From Glandiceps talaboti (lineage: Eukaryota; Hemichordata; Enteropneusta; Spengelidae): a DNA stretch of 64,000 nt. The notes beneath the pieces were generated by a model that made no database searches, was not told the DNA's origin, and saw only the letters and a program-made list of their open reading frames with translations. Of the stretch, positions 46,564 to 62,198 are shown one piece after another. The stretch is taken from assembly GCF_964340395.1 (NCBI RefSeq), contig NC_135568.1, forward strand, positions 5,781,079-5,845,078, written 5' to 3'. Within the stretch, counting starts at the first letter, position 1; every line of letters begins with the position of its first letter. The position numbers were made by a program, and so were the translations under genes.

Positions 46564-48547
46564 ATGGACACACGTACGTACGTCTAACCATGAGCAAGTT
46601 ATTCAAATTGTAACAAAATATAACAGCATATTTACTTAGCGTTGGTAACAGAAAACAATACTCACCAAACGTTTACATATATTCCACCAAGAGTTTGTGT
46701 GTAAATAGACAAAGCTCTCCCGTTTTAAAGATAACCCCTTCGATCCAAAACTTGACTATCAGTACAGCGGTGTTATAAAAACCTGTTGTAGGTTTGCATA
46801 AGATACCACTTCTTCAATAAAGTCACTGAAATAAATAATACAAGTTTGTAATTACTATCTATGTTACAAATTGTATGCAGCGGTTCTTTTTATTGTTCTT
46901 GTAGCTTAATCGAAAACAGATGTTTTTGAATGCAACAAACTATGAGAGTTTCAAGATTTTCATGGAATCTATAATTAACTCGCATTGTTGGAGACAGATG
47001 ATAAGACTTCAGCAATATTCAGCCATGAAACGTTTCGTTTTGCTATAGCAGAAAAAGATCGTTGTGACCATCACTGGTATTAAAATTCATCAGTAGCTCT
47101 CCCGAGGTTGAATTTTTTTTAAAATGAGCTAAAATGTGCGTAATTTTGCACAGCTGTTTACGCCATTACTTTTAGAATTGTCGTCTAGTTATAATTAATA
47201 ATTCATATATAATTGTTCAGAAAGTGATAGCAAAAGTTACTCTAAATCTGAGTAGCCATGGTTGGTGTCCTGTATTTGAAATATTGATTACGTGGAGAAG
47301 TAATAAAATTATGTTTCATCTTTAGTTTATACATACAAGATAAACTGTTCTTATGCCACGTCCCTTTCATTGATGTGAAAATATATTTACATAAGGCCTA
47401 ATCAAAAATGTGTGGTTCCGATTACGCTCAGTTTTAGGATAGGTAGATTTTTAAAACTTTTATTATATATTTTTTCATGTCTGAGTGTCGAGTTCAGGTT
47501 TTCCATTGTATTGGTTTCCAAATGGTCTCTGTGTTATTATCCCATCAGATGTACAGCCATTACAGATTGGAATAAGAGTTTCGTTTTAATTTGATGTCAG
47601 TTTCCTTATTCACTATTTCTCATGAGACTTCACAATTTTTGCGATTTTTTTTCTCGAATACGTAATTTCGTAAAAAAAAAAGGTTTAGGTACGGCAGTGA
47701 AAAATTAGATGGGGCCGGGTAACCGGAACCAAACAGTGACTTTTTAGGCCTAAGGTGCGAACTCCATTTTATTAAAGTTTTACTAATAAAGAGCTTTGCA
47801 ACGTATTTTGTCATTTGTAATCTATCGATGGTATGTATACAAATCACAAAAAAAGAATGAAACCTTTATTTCCACAAAATTTAACAATTCTTTCAGCAAT
47901 CCTGTCAGTCTAATAAACCCACTGTATTGGGGAACCTGGACTATAATGACGTTTAGTCCATTTTGTGTGTAAAATAAGGCTGTAATATGATTACTAGCAT
48001 GCACAACCGATGAAATGAGTATTCGAGAAATGAAATAGCTTGAAGTCTTATAATATAATACGCTAGAAGTAGGAAACTTATAGAGAATTGTGGACACACC
48101 TGGTAAATAAATATTGAGTTCTTAACAGCCAGTTACTTTGGATTGATTAGATTTTCCATAGCATGTAGCAATATGATTCTGTAACATTGAAAATATAATA
48201 GACTCAGGGTCCTTCTCTTTTTAATCAACTGGTTTTATAAAAAAAAAAGTACTGTAAGTTTACGTTTGAAGTGTATTCATACGTTTCTAGCCCGACGGGA
48301 TATTGATATATTAATTACAGAAATTCAATAAAAACTTTATGTAATATATCCGCATTTGTGACATGGGCAACACTTGATAGACTACGCGTGTGTAGATGTT
48401 GATGTCTAGCATTTGCGTGTGTTCAATTTATATTTGTGTGATGTACCAATGTTGCAGATAAAAGTATACATTCGTGTATTCATTAAGATCTATATTGAGT
48501 ATGTGTAGCTACTATTTTGATGATATTGTAAACACCTTGTTGTTAAC
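46564..48547. other. No gene seen; unique DNA
   Basis: Short A-runs near 47670 and 47110 only. Confidence 0.55.
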
Positions 48548-48593
48548 AATAAGTATTTAAGAAAAGACTAAATAACCATTTAAGAAAAGACTC
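48548..48593. repeat. 23-bp direct duplication
   Basis: Two adjacent 23-base units share ATTTAAGAAAAGACT and an AATAA start and differ at a few positions between. Confidence 0.85.
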
Positions 48594-51500
48594 ACGTAGT
48601 CCACGATTTATATAGATTACTCATTTTTCAGACACAATAGTCATAATAACCATTTGTTAAGAGTAGGAATAGGTGGTATAAAAATAAATAATGGAATTAA
48701 CAATTCAAACTATTCAATAATATCTACCGCGAATACCTTAAGCTTGAGTACATATGTTGTTGTGTCGATATTCAGGTTTATTTCAAAAACAGGTGAATTA
48801 AGCAAACACATGAAATGGAATATCTCTCAGTCTAAATTCTTCTGTTTGCTTTACTGTGATATTTCTTTAGTAATGTGTTGATTTATCAAACCCTGAATAT
48901 CAATAGTAGACGCCGAAAAATTTAGATGTTCGCATAATTCTCGTTCACTGTGTATAATTCTCACCGAAGGTTAAGTTGAATGGTCATGATCTCAAGCCTA
49001 AGGTGGTGTGAGAGTGTTCTTGGTCATGAGCTCCTTTCCAGATGAAGATGGACGTCAGTTGTTGACATATTTGAAGGTTATTTAACTGTACTGTTGGTAG
49101 ATATCGTTATCTTTAGTTGAGAACTCTCCACAGTGAATGACATTATTTAAACATAACAGTACAAAGTGCTGGACCATTCAAACAAATCTAGGTGTGACCT
49201 TCACTTACTTAAAGGTTTATTAATCTGTTTCACCTCGTAATTGATTGGCAGATTATATACATATTGCTAGCGGGCTTGGATTATGCCTAGCGCAATGCAT
49301 GACATGTAATCACACAAAAACTTAAACGAGAACTATTATAAGGTATTGTAGGTGGCTTTCAATACAAGCACATGACGCAGGCACTGTTGCCAACGGTATA
49401 TTGGTACATTAAGATGAAAATACATTTGATTTATATTCATTATTATTTCCGCTACTAAGGCTTGTGTAGCCACAATGGTTAAAAGCAATGGTTCATTCTC
49501 TTATGGTCCATTAAGTGCCTACGATAATCTCAAATTAACAATGAACAGTATGTAGCTTTGCATGATATACAGTGATTGACAGACCATTTGTAATAAAATG
49601 TATCACATTTTAGGATAATTTGAGTATATGAGAATAACTATGTTAGTGATAGAGATACGTCATTTGAAAATCATTCAATATCATAAGTTTATAATGCAAG
49701 CCTTTAATACATGGCTCTTTTGACTTGATTGAAATATCAAAAGGGTGTTATTAGTAGTAAAACGATTTACAATGAAATGCAAAGTATCTCTCTAAGCGAT
49801 ATATTGCAAATGCATACGGCTTTACAGGTTTTACTCACGCACATTTATATACACACTACATGTCGTGGAGAATTTCTTATATATATATATCATATACGTA
49901 TACGCCCTGGCTAGGAGGACACTATTAGACGTGTATTATCCCGAGGGATGTTATTTCCTGAGGTTGAAAGTCGAGGGTTAAAGTTGTTACATAACAACAC
50001 AAGGGGTCATATGACGTCTACTAGTGACTGTAAAATGCCAAGTAATGTGTGTTTTATAACACATCACATGCTCACGCACATAATCTTTCCACTGCCATTA
50101 CAATCCCCGAAAAAAACTCCCGCGCTCAACAGATTTTGGCCAAGGGAATATAAAATGCGAATAGGGACATATATGCAAATTGAGGTCACTACCTATCAAT
50201 AGTCTATACCATGTGCTACGATCTAAGCCAATCACTGAAGGCTAAATTGAAGCTCAGTTCAGTTGCGTTTGTTATTTCAGTAACAGTGCCTCTGCCCATC
50301 GTGCATATAATTACCAAGTAAATACATAACAAGATGGACAGTGACTGAAAAGCAGTTTGACGATTACACTAATTTTGAATAAATGTACAAATAAATTAGA
50401 TAAAGTACATGAATATAACACAATAGGATTAGCAATAATAAACCCTTGTTACAACTTGAAGAGTGCCATCTCTATATGAAAGCTATGTTGATACTAAGAA
50501 TAAAGTACTCCTTCTGCATAAGAAAATAGACACGCAAGTCAACCATACCTGATTAACAGGTATAATGTATATTGTTATTCATGTCAAATAACACTTTCTC
50601 TATACAATCATATAAACAGGATATATGTAGAAGGCATTCATAATGAAATAGAAACACCTATTTTGGTTATATACACCAGAATGTGTACGATACATTTTAA
50701 ATGCGTCATTATAATGGCTAAGTATTGCACGATAGACGGTTTGGACCCAATAGTACTGGATTATGGATGGATTCAGGGAAATCATATCCGGAGTGAAATG
50801 GAGTTAGCAACTCATTTAACTGTAATCTGACTTTATCCACGAACCGACAAAGAAATCCTGCATATCCAAACACAATGTTCGAGTTTCAATTTAACAAGGT
50901 AGACAATCTCCATAAACGAGAGTTGCAACAATTTAATCCACATTAAGATCGTTGACGATATAACCTTTCTGCTAGCTTTTCCAGATATGTTGGCATACAT
51001 ATTTAAAACAGGTCAGTCTAGATCATTGGTACACCATTTGACTTGCTATGAATTTAAAAGTTAATTCTGAGGTAGGATAAGTATTTTTTTTAAAATGACT
51101 ATGGAGTTGTCACATTCCACTTGTGTGATTATGTATATTATGTCACTTCAAATAGTATTATCTTAAACTAGAACGGCTTGCCTTCATTTATTCCAATCTT
51201 GTGGCTTAATGACGTGTGTAGTCAAGTCATACAACAGATTTGTAGAAGATGTATTCTGTCGGAAAGAGAATTACCATGGCGAACTAATTTTCATAAAGAG
51301 AAAAAAAATCACATGGTTGATAGTTTGTCAGGAGAAGCATGACACGGCTTAATACCAACTGGTAGAACTTTTCAATATTTGCCTTTCAGTTTGTTTTCCA
51401 CCTCACATAGATGGCACTGTTCTCCCATTTTCACTTTGAATTACAGAGGTTGTATATTTCCTCATCCAATGAAAATATAGGAAAAACTTTTACCAATGAT

Positions 51501-52800
51501 TTGTATTGCCCCGTTTTGTGTAAAATATTCTCTCATCTAAATCATTCCTTGAAATACTTTTAATTTGAAACTGTAAAATGTGTATGTAAAAAGATGCTTT
51601 CAATTTCATCAATAGTACCTATTAATATTACGAGCAATGAAACACACAAAGAGGAAAGACTATTTGTACAAACTGTAAATATTACTTAATTATAAAATAT
51701 AAGTGTTTTTGCCTTTAATTGAATTAATGTAAAATGATAGTGTTTGCTCTAGCCCTGTAGTATTGTATGTATGTGTATCATTTTCAAACATACATCCTTC
51801 ACTAAGTGTATAGAATTTGTCATTACTTAATGCAGTATGCCACTCAATTCAAAGATTTTAAGTACAATTAGCTTTATTGGTCAAAATATATTTAAACTGC
51901 CTCCCAGGGTTAAAACTAAAGGTAAGGTATTAGTGCAGTTAAAGTATGATGATAAATCGTACTTTCCTTCAAGCGTTTGGACACCTTCTTAACCCAACTG
52001 TTAGTTTAACATCAATATGAATGATGTATGTATTACCCGTAGCATTTCACAGTAACGATCATAGTTTCTGAAAATGATTAATTTTATCATGATTCTGCTG
52101 TTTTGCGTTGTAGATATAAATACGACTTGTAAGGTTAGTCTAAGGCTAGCCACCTTGCCACTATGAGCACTTTTTTGAATAATCTTAACTGTATTCCATG
52201 TATTATTTACGAGTAGTAGATCAATTATATCAATCGAAAAAAGAGAATGTAATACTCTCTGTAAAGATAGACATAAATTCGTAAAGTATTGTTATGAAAT
52301 TGGTTTTTTTTTCTACTAGCGCATACGCACCTAAATGACAATAAAAACACTGATTTTTAAGAGCATATCTTTGAGTGACTTAAAATTAACTTCACTTTAT
52401 AGTAACTCAAATTTACTAACAGAGATATGTTCAATATAATCGTGATTTATTATTATCTGACATTTCAACAGAAAAAAAATTGTCACTGATATTTCAAATT
52501 AAGTATTGGCTCAAAGCAATTCTTGAAGAAAGTATGTTATAAGTCTACAGTTTAGATTATGTCTGAAAGACAGCGGTACTTACACTTCTTAGAAGACTGC
52601 TTCAATTAAATTTTATGAAAATGTAATTCAAATTTTCATTCAGCACAAAGTACCACAATTAGTCATTTTGATATATATTTGAAGTTTTGAAGATATGTTA
52701 TAGTCTGTACCGTAATTGTAGTGTGCTGTTGAAATAATATTGTTTTCTGATTTTTAAATATGAGTAATGTCTGTTTTCGTATTTATCTAATTGTCTTGAT

Positions 52801-52801
<1 letters not shown>
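48594..52801. other. No gene seen; unique DNA with one CGAGG-rich patch
   Basis: About 4.2 kb of AT-rich sequence. Around 49940-49985 three loose CGAGG(G) units occur (TATCCCGAGGGATGTTATTT, CCTGAGG, GTCGAGGG), perhaps a decayed dispersed repeat. Confidence 0.5.
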
Positions 52802-52852
<51 letters not shown>

Positions 52853-52865
52853 TGCGTGTGTGTGT
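52802..52865. repeat. Compound (GT)n(GC/GT)n microsatellite
   Basis: About 16 GT units pass into about six GTGC units and back to GT. Confidence 0.95.
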
Positions 52866-53522
52866 ATGGGTGGTTAACAGAAATACATACTATTAAACTA
52901 CAGCAATGAGGTTAAACATGCATACCTTCACGGAATGGTCGCTCTGCATAAAATTACATTTGTTGTGATAACCGTAAGCCAATATGATTTTTGAATGATA
53001 CCTTTCCCCATTCCAAGGACGTGAGAAAGGAAATTGAAGAACATATAGCTGTTTGTTCTGTTACAGGTTATCGTGACCCTTTCAGTTGTGTATATCTTTC
53101 GTTGGAGACCCCAATGCTTTTAAAAAAACTAACTGCACATATAATGAGTTTGATGTACCAATCTGAACGTTAATGTAAGCTGACATGAACAAAAGGCCAA
53201 ACGCGAATATAGTATATAAAACTCAAAATGCAGGATAATTTGAAATTTCAGTCTCTTATATATCACCGCTGTAATGGAAAACATACTTATTGTCAGATCA
53301 TTCGCACTTAAAACGAGAGAGAGTGATAATTTGAATGTATTATTTTGCCCAAGGCTGCGATCTTCGGTATTTGATGTACATAGCTTCTGTCAATGTTTAA
53401 GGTGCAATACAAATACCCATGTGTTTCACTTGAAATTGGAGAACTTTAACCACCGACTTTACTCTAGACAGACAGACATGCATACATTAACAGACACCTA
53501 CGCATGTCTTTGCAAAGTGATT
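52866..53522. other. No gene seen
   Basis: Short open frames only. Confidence 0.5.
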
Positions 53523-53624
53523 GTATGTATGTATGTATGTATGTATGTATGTATGTATGTATGTGTGTATGTATGTGTGTGTGTATGTATGTATGTATGT
53601 ATGTATGTATGTATGTATGTATGT
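53523..53624. repeat. (GTAT)n microsatellite with GTGT interruptions
   Basis: About 25 GTAT units, broken by GTGT at about 53563-53584. Confidence 0.96.
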
Positions 53625-54111
53625 TAACTAAATGCATAAAAGTCATCGGTATTCGTTGGTAGACATTTGTGAGTTATATAACTAACTTTAAGATATAAAC
53701 GTAAAATGATGCAGCGATTTGACGACTACGTCAGTTTGTAACTTTAAATTTCTTTTCTTTCTTTATATTTTTTAATAATATTAGTAATATATACACCCAG
53801 GAGTGTTTTTTTAATTTGTGAATGCGATTAAAACTCTCATTTATAAACACATTTGGATAACTTCTTCGACATCTTCGTCATATAGTTTACTTCTAGTACA
53901 TGCTGAAAGCTGTTTGTAATTCCTAATTGGTACTTTAAGTCTGTCTTTCTTTTTTGAAAGTTTTAGGTATTGCTTTTAAAATGTTAGTTTTGCTATTCTG
54001 TAATGTCTTATGTTAGTCCAGTAATTGGTGTCAAACATTTGACTATACACCATGAATGAAAGTTGATATTGTGTGTAAATAAAGTGTAACCCAAACCCTG
54101 CTTTATGTTCT
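53625..54111. other. No gene seen; T-rich sequence before the retroelement
   Basis: AT-rich sequence with an AATAAA-type polyadenylation word near 54077, close before the retrotransposon relic. No associated gene is visible. Confidence 0.45.
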
Positions 54112-54485
54112 TTAAAGGGGCAAGCTAAAATCTACAATGCTAAAAAATATGACCATGTTCATCCCCTCTTGCAACAACGTCACTGGTTACCTGTTAGTTC
54201 TCGTATTCACTACAAAGTTTCATCTATTTGCTTTAATTCAGTTGTGGGTTCTGGACAGCAATACCTCTCTAACCTTCTTCATCAATGTACTCCACAAAGA
54301 CAGCTCTGCTCTTCCTCCGATTCTTGTCTTCTTTGTATTCCAAGGGTTTCCACAAAGACTTTTGGCGAGAGATCTTTCTCTCATGTTGGCCCTACTTTAT
54401 GGAACATCTCCATTTCGATCTTCGTCACTCCAAGTCTCTTACATCCTTCCACCGTTCTCTCTAGACCTATCTTTTTAAACATTAG
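54112..54485 (+). pseudogene. Reverse transcriptase C-terminal tail (broken)
   Basis: In the first frame the translation holds, in order, KKYDHVHPLL, HWLPV (54181-54195), RIHYK, a YLSNLL segment, PRVSTKTFGERSFS (about 54340-54381) and GPTLWN (54388-54405). This series is the conserved region downstream of the polymerase domain in CR1/L2/Jockey-like LINE proteins. The similarity then continues in another frame from about 54408 (FDLRHSKSLTSF), so there is a frameshift between 54403 and 54408, and that second frame has an in-frame TAG at 54462-54464. The piece cannot make a working enzyme. The family call rests on motif wording; a protein search would fix the exact clade. Confidence 0.82.
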
Positions 54486-54614
54486 TCTCAGCCTTTTTCA
54501 ATTGCCTAGTATCCAGTGTCTGTGAATCCATATTTCCTCTTACCACAGAGCAATTTTCCATTTCAATCTGTGCCTCGAGAAGCACTATATAAGTCTGCTT
54601 TATATTATTATATT
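54112..54614 (+). mobile_element. 5'-truncated CR1/L2/Jockey-like non-LTR retrotransposon
   Basis: The copy consists of the last part of the reverse transcriptase reading frame followed by a short 3' UTR. The UTR contains GAGAAGCACTATATAAGT and ends in an imperfect TTA/TTATA tail at about 54598-54614, the expected kind of 3' terminus for CR1/L2-like LINEs. All of the endonuclease and polymerase motifs are missing, as is usual for copies truncated during target-primed reverse transcription. No target-site duplication could be fixed by eye. Confidence 0.8.
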
Positions 54615-56850
54615 ATGGCACACTATTAATGTATTTTCACAACATTGGATCCTGAAGAGTCACTTCACGATTTCACATAATTTATGCGCGATTGTCTTAG
54701 CAAATCCAGTCAATCACGTTCTCATACTGGTCCACCGTTGCCTCGTGTCATGGACTTGGCCAACAACCATGTTATTAGAATATTCGGAATATTCATAAAC
54801 GGAATTAATATTCATCACTATTTCAAAGGTAATGAGCCTTTGGGAAATTACTTCCCGGAACCTCAAGTTTATGAAAACAACTTTATTGCCTGGAGTGGCG
54901 TAACGCATTAATTACGTATGCTAATCTTCTCATATTCAACAGCCATGTAATGATATAATGATGAACAATTCAAGGCAGTTTTGTCATGGAGACGTGACAT
55001 AAGAATACTTTGATATACGAGGACACTGCTTTCTATAGGGAAATATTATATCTAAACATGTGTTCTCAAAGTTTGAAATAATGGCCCTAGTTATCATGCC
55101 TTACGGCAAATCTGAAATTAGATTCATTTGAAGACAAGCAGATAGATAAGAATATATCTCTAATTGCTTCCGAATATATCTTTTGAAAACACGTCACCAA
55201 AGTTATCTCTGTAGGGATTATCATTACTATACTAGTAGCGAAGCTAATGCATTTCAGAATGCATTACTATTTAGCTTTTTCTAAGAGTGTGGCTTCATAA
55301 CATAAGCATTTAGTGCTTTTTCATCATTCCTAGAAAAATAAATGTACGACACAATTGCCCCTTTTGATGTAAAACTACTTGTCAGCATCGGCTACAAATC
55401 ACTTTAACATACTTGTCTTAGATGTACACACTCTTAGAAGACACACACTGGAGTACATCAACGAGCAAATACATACACGACTTACAGACACAGGAATATA
55501 CACTGAGTATTTATTGTCATCTCCTAAAACCGTTCAACCTTATGCTTTCAATATATAGACTAATTAACGTCGCCAAGTCCTCGAAAGCATAACTTTACAC
55601 ATTCTTATGTTAGTATTTATATTTTGTCAGCATCTCTATTCAACATTCCTCTTCCTAAATGTCATACTTATAATCATAGATCGTGAAGAATTCGAATCAA
55701 CCCATACCCTTCTAATATTTTTTTCTGAACTGAAAGTACACCTTAAAATGTATATAGAGTAATTTTAGTCCACAAATTATATCATTTATGAAATTGTATA
55801 AAAACTGCGACATGTATCATTGAAAAGAAAATATCAATATATGTTACTCTAATGTAGTTTACATTTCACAATACCATTAAATGGAAGTACTTAATTCGTC
55901 TTCATTATGGGTTGATGTCCCTCATTAACAAAGCATCCGCCTAGCTGAGTAATGTTCACCCCCTGCATTCCAGCTCTTTAGATTAACATGTCATTCGTAC
56001 AGTCCATTGTATGAAATGAATAAAATCGATGCCCTAGTGAGATTCCATAGTAGACATTTCGCAAGATAAATTGAAATGTGCAGTCACTTACTAAGAACAT
56101 GCTTTTATACTTACCGTTCTTCCTTTAATAACAGATGTCGGAAAATTAATGTTTGTCATATGGTATTGGGTTAGATGGATTAAAAAAGTAATCAATTTTC
56201 TCATTAAAGGCTTTTATGCACAACAATTAATCTGTGTCATGATGTACAGGAGATACATTTCGAAGTCCTGAATTGACCGTATCTGTTTACTTGTTTTTTA
56301 ATTTAGCTTTTAGTGTGTCATTGATTTGTTGTTGTTGTTGCTGGTTTGTTTGTTTTTTAGAGGAAAGGGTATATATACATATATATAAGGTACCTGGCCG
56401 TAGTATTCAACTAATACTGAAGTATACACGACTGTCATAAAAGCCTAACCTGGTATGCAGCATAATGCACACGCGCTTTGATGACTTAATATAGTATGAA
56501 ATGTATGCCATAAATGTACTATTCACACCTGAAGACGACATTTCCTTTGGGGCCATTAAGTGACATTAATATTATACTAGGGTGGTTGACGTTTTGCGTA
56601 AGTATTGTCATCCCAGTGAAAGTCAGCTAGCTTTATCTTTCATAGGATTGCACATACTTAGCACAGTTACTGTAACAGAAAACAACTATTGATTTGATTT
56701 CTTGTGCAAAGTACGAGTCCGTTTACGATGTGACAAATATAATATGTCGTTTCTTTCTCATTGACACTTAAATATCACAATCTATAAGACGTTGAAAATT
56801 AACACTTGTGGAAGAGTATTTTTCTTGTAATTAAATTATACATACACTTT
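54615..56850. other. No gene seen; AT-rich unique DNA
   Basis: A small hairpin (TAATGCATT/AATGCATTA, about 55245-55268), a short (TTG)n at 56329-56341 and a TATATA run near 56370 are the only structures noticed. Confidence 0.55.
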
Positions 56851-57112
56851 CACTATGCGAAAAGTCATATTCGACCATATCATGTCTTTCCAACGGGGTA
56901 AATCTTGGGCAGAGGATGTGTAAATGTGGGTAGTATGAGACGAAGTTCCACCTTTGACTTAATTTACCCCCGGTGATCTCTCACTGGGGGTTGCTGACAG
57001 TCAAAAGCGGTAATGCATCTCGTACTACCCCTGGACAGAGATGGTGGCTAGGTGGGTCACAGGTAAGGTAAAGGTTGGGTAAAGGTGGGTAAATTTGACC
57101 TTTCGTATAGTG
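56851..57112. mobile_element. Candidate CACTA-type MITE (262 bp)
   Basis: Terminal inverted repeats of 17 bp pair 56851-56867 (CACTATGCGAAAAGTCA) with 57096-57112 (TGACCTTTCGTATAGTG), with two mismatches. Both ends are flanked by TTT (56848-56850 and 57113-57115), a possible 3-bp target duplication. The inside is also a diverged palindrome: GGGTAGTATGAGACG pairs with CATCTCGTACTACCC, and ACCCCCGGTGA/TCACTGGGGGT forms the central stem around 56966-56991. Ends starting CACTA with a short TSD are typical of CACTA/EnSpm-type DNA transposons; the element is far too short to encode a transposase. The TTT duplication alone is weak evidence in AT-rich DNA. Confidence 0.65.
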
Positions 57113-58090
57113 TTTGTTATCAGAATTCTATTTATTTTCATTGGAAGCTGCACTGTGTTCCTATACTTATCTATACAAAGAGAAAATGATGATCTACACG
57201 ATGAATATGACAAAATGTGTAGACTTGTTGGACGTGTCTGCAAATTCTGTTAAATTGGGAAATGGAACGAGAGTTATGAGAGGATAACTGGCTCTTTCCC
57301 TAGTTGCCATAACAAGTTATATCCTTAGGTATTATATAACGTATTCTATGATAAACTTGATTATAGATATTGATTTTCGTAATATCAGAATGCCCTGCAA
57401 GATTTAATATTTACCTCGAGACTCCTAGCATTCAAACAGCTTTAACAATGCACACCGTATCATTCCTAAATGGGATTTTCTGATATTTTGATAAATTGAT
57501 AGGATTTTTAAAAGTCAAGGATTACTCCAGGCGATCCCGACTCCTGCTTCACCGTAATTGAAGCTACCTAATAGACAGTGTGTACTCCAAATATAATCAA
57601 TACAAAAATGAATTAAATCAGCAGGGACCACATGCTCAACTTTGTTATTTCTCAAATTATTCACCTATTCCAAGTACTGCTTTTCTTTAGACTAGGTATT
57701 CAGTGAAAATGAAACGTTAAGTCGATATATATTACCGAGAGGTTTATGTCCAGATAATTAACTACAAGTTTCGTTCCTTACTTGAAGTTGCAAATTTTTC
57801 ATGTATGAGTCCAAATGTGAATATTTCAAATTCAATTGATTTCTGTCCAATGGTTTTTCTCTATCCAGTTAAGTAACAGAAATGTCACCTTGGGGAAAAA
57901 GAATGTTTAGGGTTTGTGAAAGTTCCTCTTGTTATTGTTACACCTTAACTTTGTGTAACGCTATGAACTATTCATGATACCAAAATCAAACGTATCGTTT
58001 TTCTATGGGTGGACTAAAAGTGGAGAGTACAGGCTGAATAAAAACTATAACAATCTCGGATTTTCATAGCTTTTATTAAAGCAAAAAACC
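57113..58090. other. No gene seen; unique DNA
   Basis: Nothing recognised. Confidence 0.55.
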
Positions 58091-58131
58091 CTGACGCTTC
58101 GGGATTAATCATTTTAATCCCAAAGCGTCAG
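58091..58131. repeat. Short strong hairpin
   Basis: CTGACGCTTCGGGATTAA pairs with TTAATCCCAAAGCGTCAG across a five-base loop (TCATT), giving about 18 base pairs with one mismatch. A C+G-containing stem of this length stands out in this AT-rich region. It may be a MITE core, a structured RNA or a chance fold-back. Confidence 0.75.
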
Positions 58132-58910
58132 CTGTTTTAAATAACTTTTTGGACCATATTATCACCAGTTTTCAATTACGACCACGCACGTATATTTATA
58201 GAATACTCCTGTTGTTATTTCAGTTACTCAGTTAACAAAACATTAGCGACTTTGTAATGTGAATCTTCGTTCCATTCATTTAAACGAATGTCTGGTGATC
58301 GACCAAGGGGCAAATATAGAACACAATATTGGCGGATGTCGACCACTGCAGTACTTAATTGTATCTTTCGTCTATTTTACTTCAGGTATTTACGTCGTGC
58401 ATTTCTATGTAACAATAATTGTATATGTTTCGATAATCTATTTCTTAAATGTTCAAGTGAGATTTGATACATCGAATAATACAAGCGATGTAGAATATTT
58501 AATGTGTAGTGACAACTCCTTTGAGTTGTTTGTGCTGAAAGTTCATATATCAATTGTCTAAGATTGGTTAAACTCTTTTGTTTACATCAAACAAATTTAG
58601 TTTATCAAACAAATATTGAATGTTTTGTTTTCTATGCTACAGCATGGTTAAATCAGTGAACTACGTGTAATCCAAGGTATTTGTAACAATTGACGAAACA
58701 ACTGGTGGAAATATAATACGGTGATTTATTTATAAATTCAAACATATTGTATAAACATATGTGCGATCGACGTCAGACATAAGCATGTAAATAGACTGGA
58801 GTATTTTTGACATTTTGCAGATTTTCGTTTTAAAGTATTAGTATACCAGGATTGCGATGTCTGATAGTATAGAAGGGTGGTTTCCGCATTTCCTTTGAAT
58901 GAAGTCTATA
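58132..58910. other. No gene seen
   Basis: A 100-codon plus-strand frame (58259-58561) has no recognised domain. Confidence 0.5.
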
Positions 58911-59066
58911 ATGCTCTGCTATTAATATTGCATCGAGCACTGTTCTCTTCAGTGAGACTTATACTTATGTGTATGTATATTTATATACTTGATTCAAACG
59001 ATTAAGGGTGTTAATTAAGTGCATAATGCTCTACTACTCTACTACTAATGTTGCATCGAGCACTGT

Positions 59067-59076
<10 letters not shown>
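58911..59076. repeat. Direct duplication of about 45 bp, 113-120 bp apart
   Basis: ATAATGCTCTGCTATTAATA...GCATCGAGCACTGTTCTCT at about 58911-58950 recurs as ATAATGCTCTACTAC...TAATGTTGCATCGAGCACTGTTCTCT at about 59022-59071. The second copy has an 8-base TCTACTAC insertion and leads straight into an (AT)n array. Confidence 0.8.

Positions 59077-59156
<80 letters not shown>
59077..59156. repeat. Long (AT)n array
   Basis: About 40 pure AT units following a CTCTCTCTC run. Confidence 0.97.
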
Positions 59157-59158
<2 letters not shown>

Positions 59159-59709
59159 CCACAATTTTTTTTTCTTGATCTTAAATTTTAAAATTAATGA
59201 TCAAGTGAAAACATTGTCTTTATCGATACATGTAAACAGTTTTTAAGAAATACTGAAGTGAATAGTACACAGCAATATTTTACGTTTTCGTTATTGTAGT
59301 ACACCGTTGTGTTTTCTCCATTTATAATTTGCATTCCCTATATTACATACTGTACATTTTGCCACGTCATCAGCACTGTCCTAACCGATTAACTACAATC
59401 AATACAGCATTGAAAGCAACATCCATCGCATGCTCCCATGCAGCGTTTCACATGTACGCATGTGAACTATTTATATATGCAATGAATTCTTTACCAAGCC
59501 GACAACAGGGTTGCCATCATCATGCTTTATATTACTCTCTCGAAACCAACTATTCCGCATGATTGGAGGGCAGACCTTGTGTTCAGACTTTAATCTAATT
59601 TGATTTTAATAGACTCGGTGTCCTCGGTAGGTGACACGTGTTCTAACCATTAAATTGGATTTTAATATACAACTATCATAATACAAATCCGAAATGGTAA
59701 GGCTTTTCA

Positions 59710-59711
<2 letters not shown>
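59157..59711. other. No gene seen
   Basis: Between AT arrays; unique sequence with short open frames only. Confidence 0.5.

Positions 59712-59768
<57 letters not shown>
59712..59768. repeat. (AT)n array, tRNA-like side of composite element copy 2
   Basis: About 28 AT units abutting the tRNA-like module of copy 2. Confidence 0.97.
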
Positions 59769-62198
<2,430 letters not shown>

